A program made the position numbers and the translations under genes. Shown piece after piece: positions 5,958 through 6,067 of a stretch of DNA of 6,067 nucleotides. Source of the DNA: Streptococcus sp. (GTDB taxonomy: Bacteria > Bacillota > Bacilli > Lactobacillales > Streptococcaceae); NCBI GenBank assembly GCA_030825825.1, contig JAPJPE010000044.1, positions 1 through 6,067 on the forward strand. Reading direction: 5' to 3'. The stretch's first letter is position 1; each line of letters starts with the position of its first letter. The notes under the pieces are model-generated. The model was given only the letters and a program-made list of their open reading frames with translations. It had not been told where the DNA came from and did not search any database.

Positions 5958-6067
5958 TTATTTTTCAGGAACTTTAAGTGACCCGTCAAGGATCTTAGCT
6001 TTAGCGTCTTCGACAGCTTTTTTAGCTTCTGCAGAAAGATTGTCAGTTGTCAAGTCAACTCCACCAT
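5958..6067 (-). CDS. bmpA: BMP-family nucleoside-binding lipoprotein, C-terminal fragment
   Basis: Only the last 35 residues and the TAA (5958-5960) are inside the window; the gene continues past the right edge. The visible tail begins GGVDLTTDNLS, runs through an Ala/Lys-rich helix (EAKKAVEDAKAKIL) and ends DGSLKVPEK. This GGV-L-T...AK-I--G---VP ending is typical of BmpA/Med/PnrA (TmpC) lipoproteins, which carry nucleosides to a NupABC-type importer; the position directly upstream of nupA confirms the assignment. The pneumococcal counterpart is called PnrA and the S. mutans one RnsB. The signal peptide, lipobox Cys and ligand residues are outside the window, so lipidation cannot be checked here. 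Confidence 0.88.
   Translation of the reverse strand, partial: GGVDLTTDNLSAEAKKAVEDAKAKILDGSLKVPEK

Overview
The window looks like chromosomal DNA of a low-GC Firmicute, most likely a Streptococcus of the viridans type. The reasons are the bmpA-nupA-nupB-nupC nucleoside-transporter order known from Lactococcus and streptococci, the short 211-residue CutC, the streptococcal-type YpmS and MmcQ/YjbR proteins, and strong AAGGAGG ribosome sites. Species cannot be fixed from the sequence alone. Every gene lies on the minus strand, so transcription runs from high to low coordinates.

Right part (about 2277-6067): a nucleoside ABC importer operon. It opens with the last 35 codons of a BMP-family substrate-binding lipoprotein (BmpA/PnrA type). 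A 135-base gap with three consecutive RNA-hairpin-forming inverted repeats follows. Then come the double-domain ATPase NupA and the permeases NupB and NupC. nupA overlaps nupB by 8 bases and nupB overlaps nupC by 1 base (TAATG), and each downstream start has a strong Shine-Dalgarno inside the preceding gene. This is a classical translationally coupled set. The operon ends at an intrinsic terminator at 2231-2269.

Left part (1-2207): a second transcription unit with its own likely promoter near 2190-2218. It contains ypmS (membrane-anchored, DUF2140), cutC, an MmcQ/YjbR-family gene, and the first 42 codons of an ABC exporter half-transporter that runs off the left edge. ypmS-cutC and mmcQ-exporter are tightly packed. 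The cutC-mmcQ junction is odd: the two genes share a frame separated by a single TAA, and the mmcQ ATG lacks a visible ribosome site.

I see no mobile element, CRISPR array, tRNA or rRNA, and no convincing new biological system. The parts most worth a second look are the three-hairpin bmpA-nupA spacer, a likely device for making more binding protein than transporter, and the cutC-mmcQ junction.
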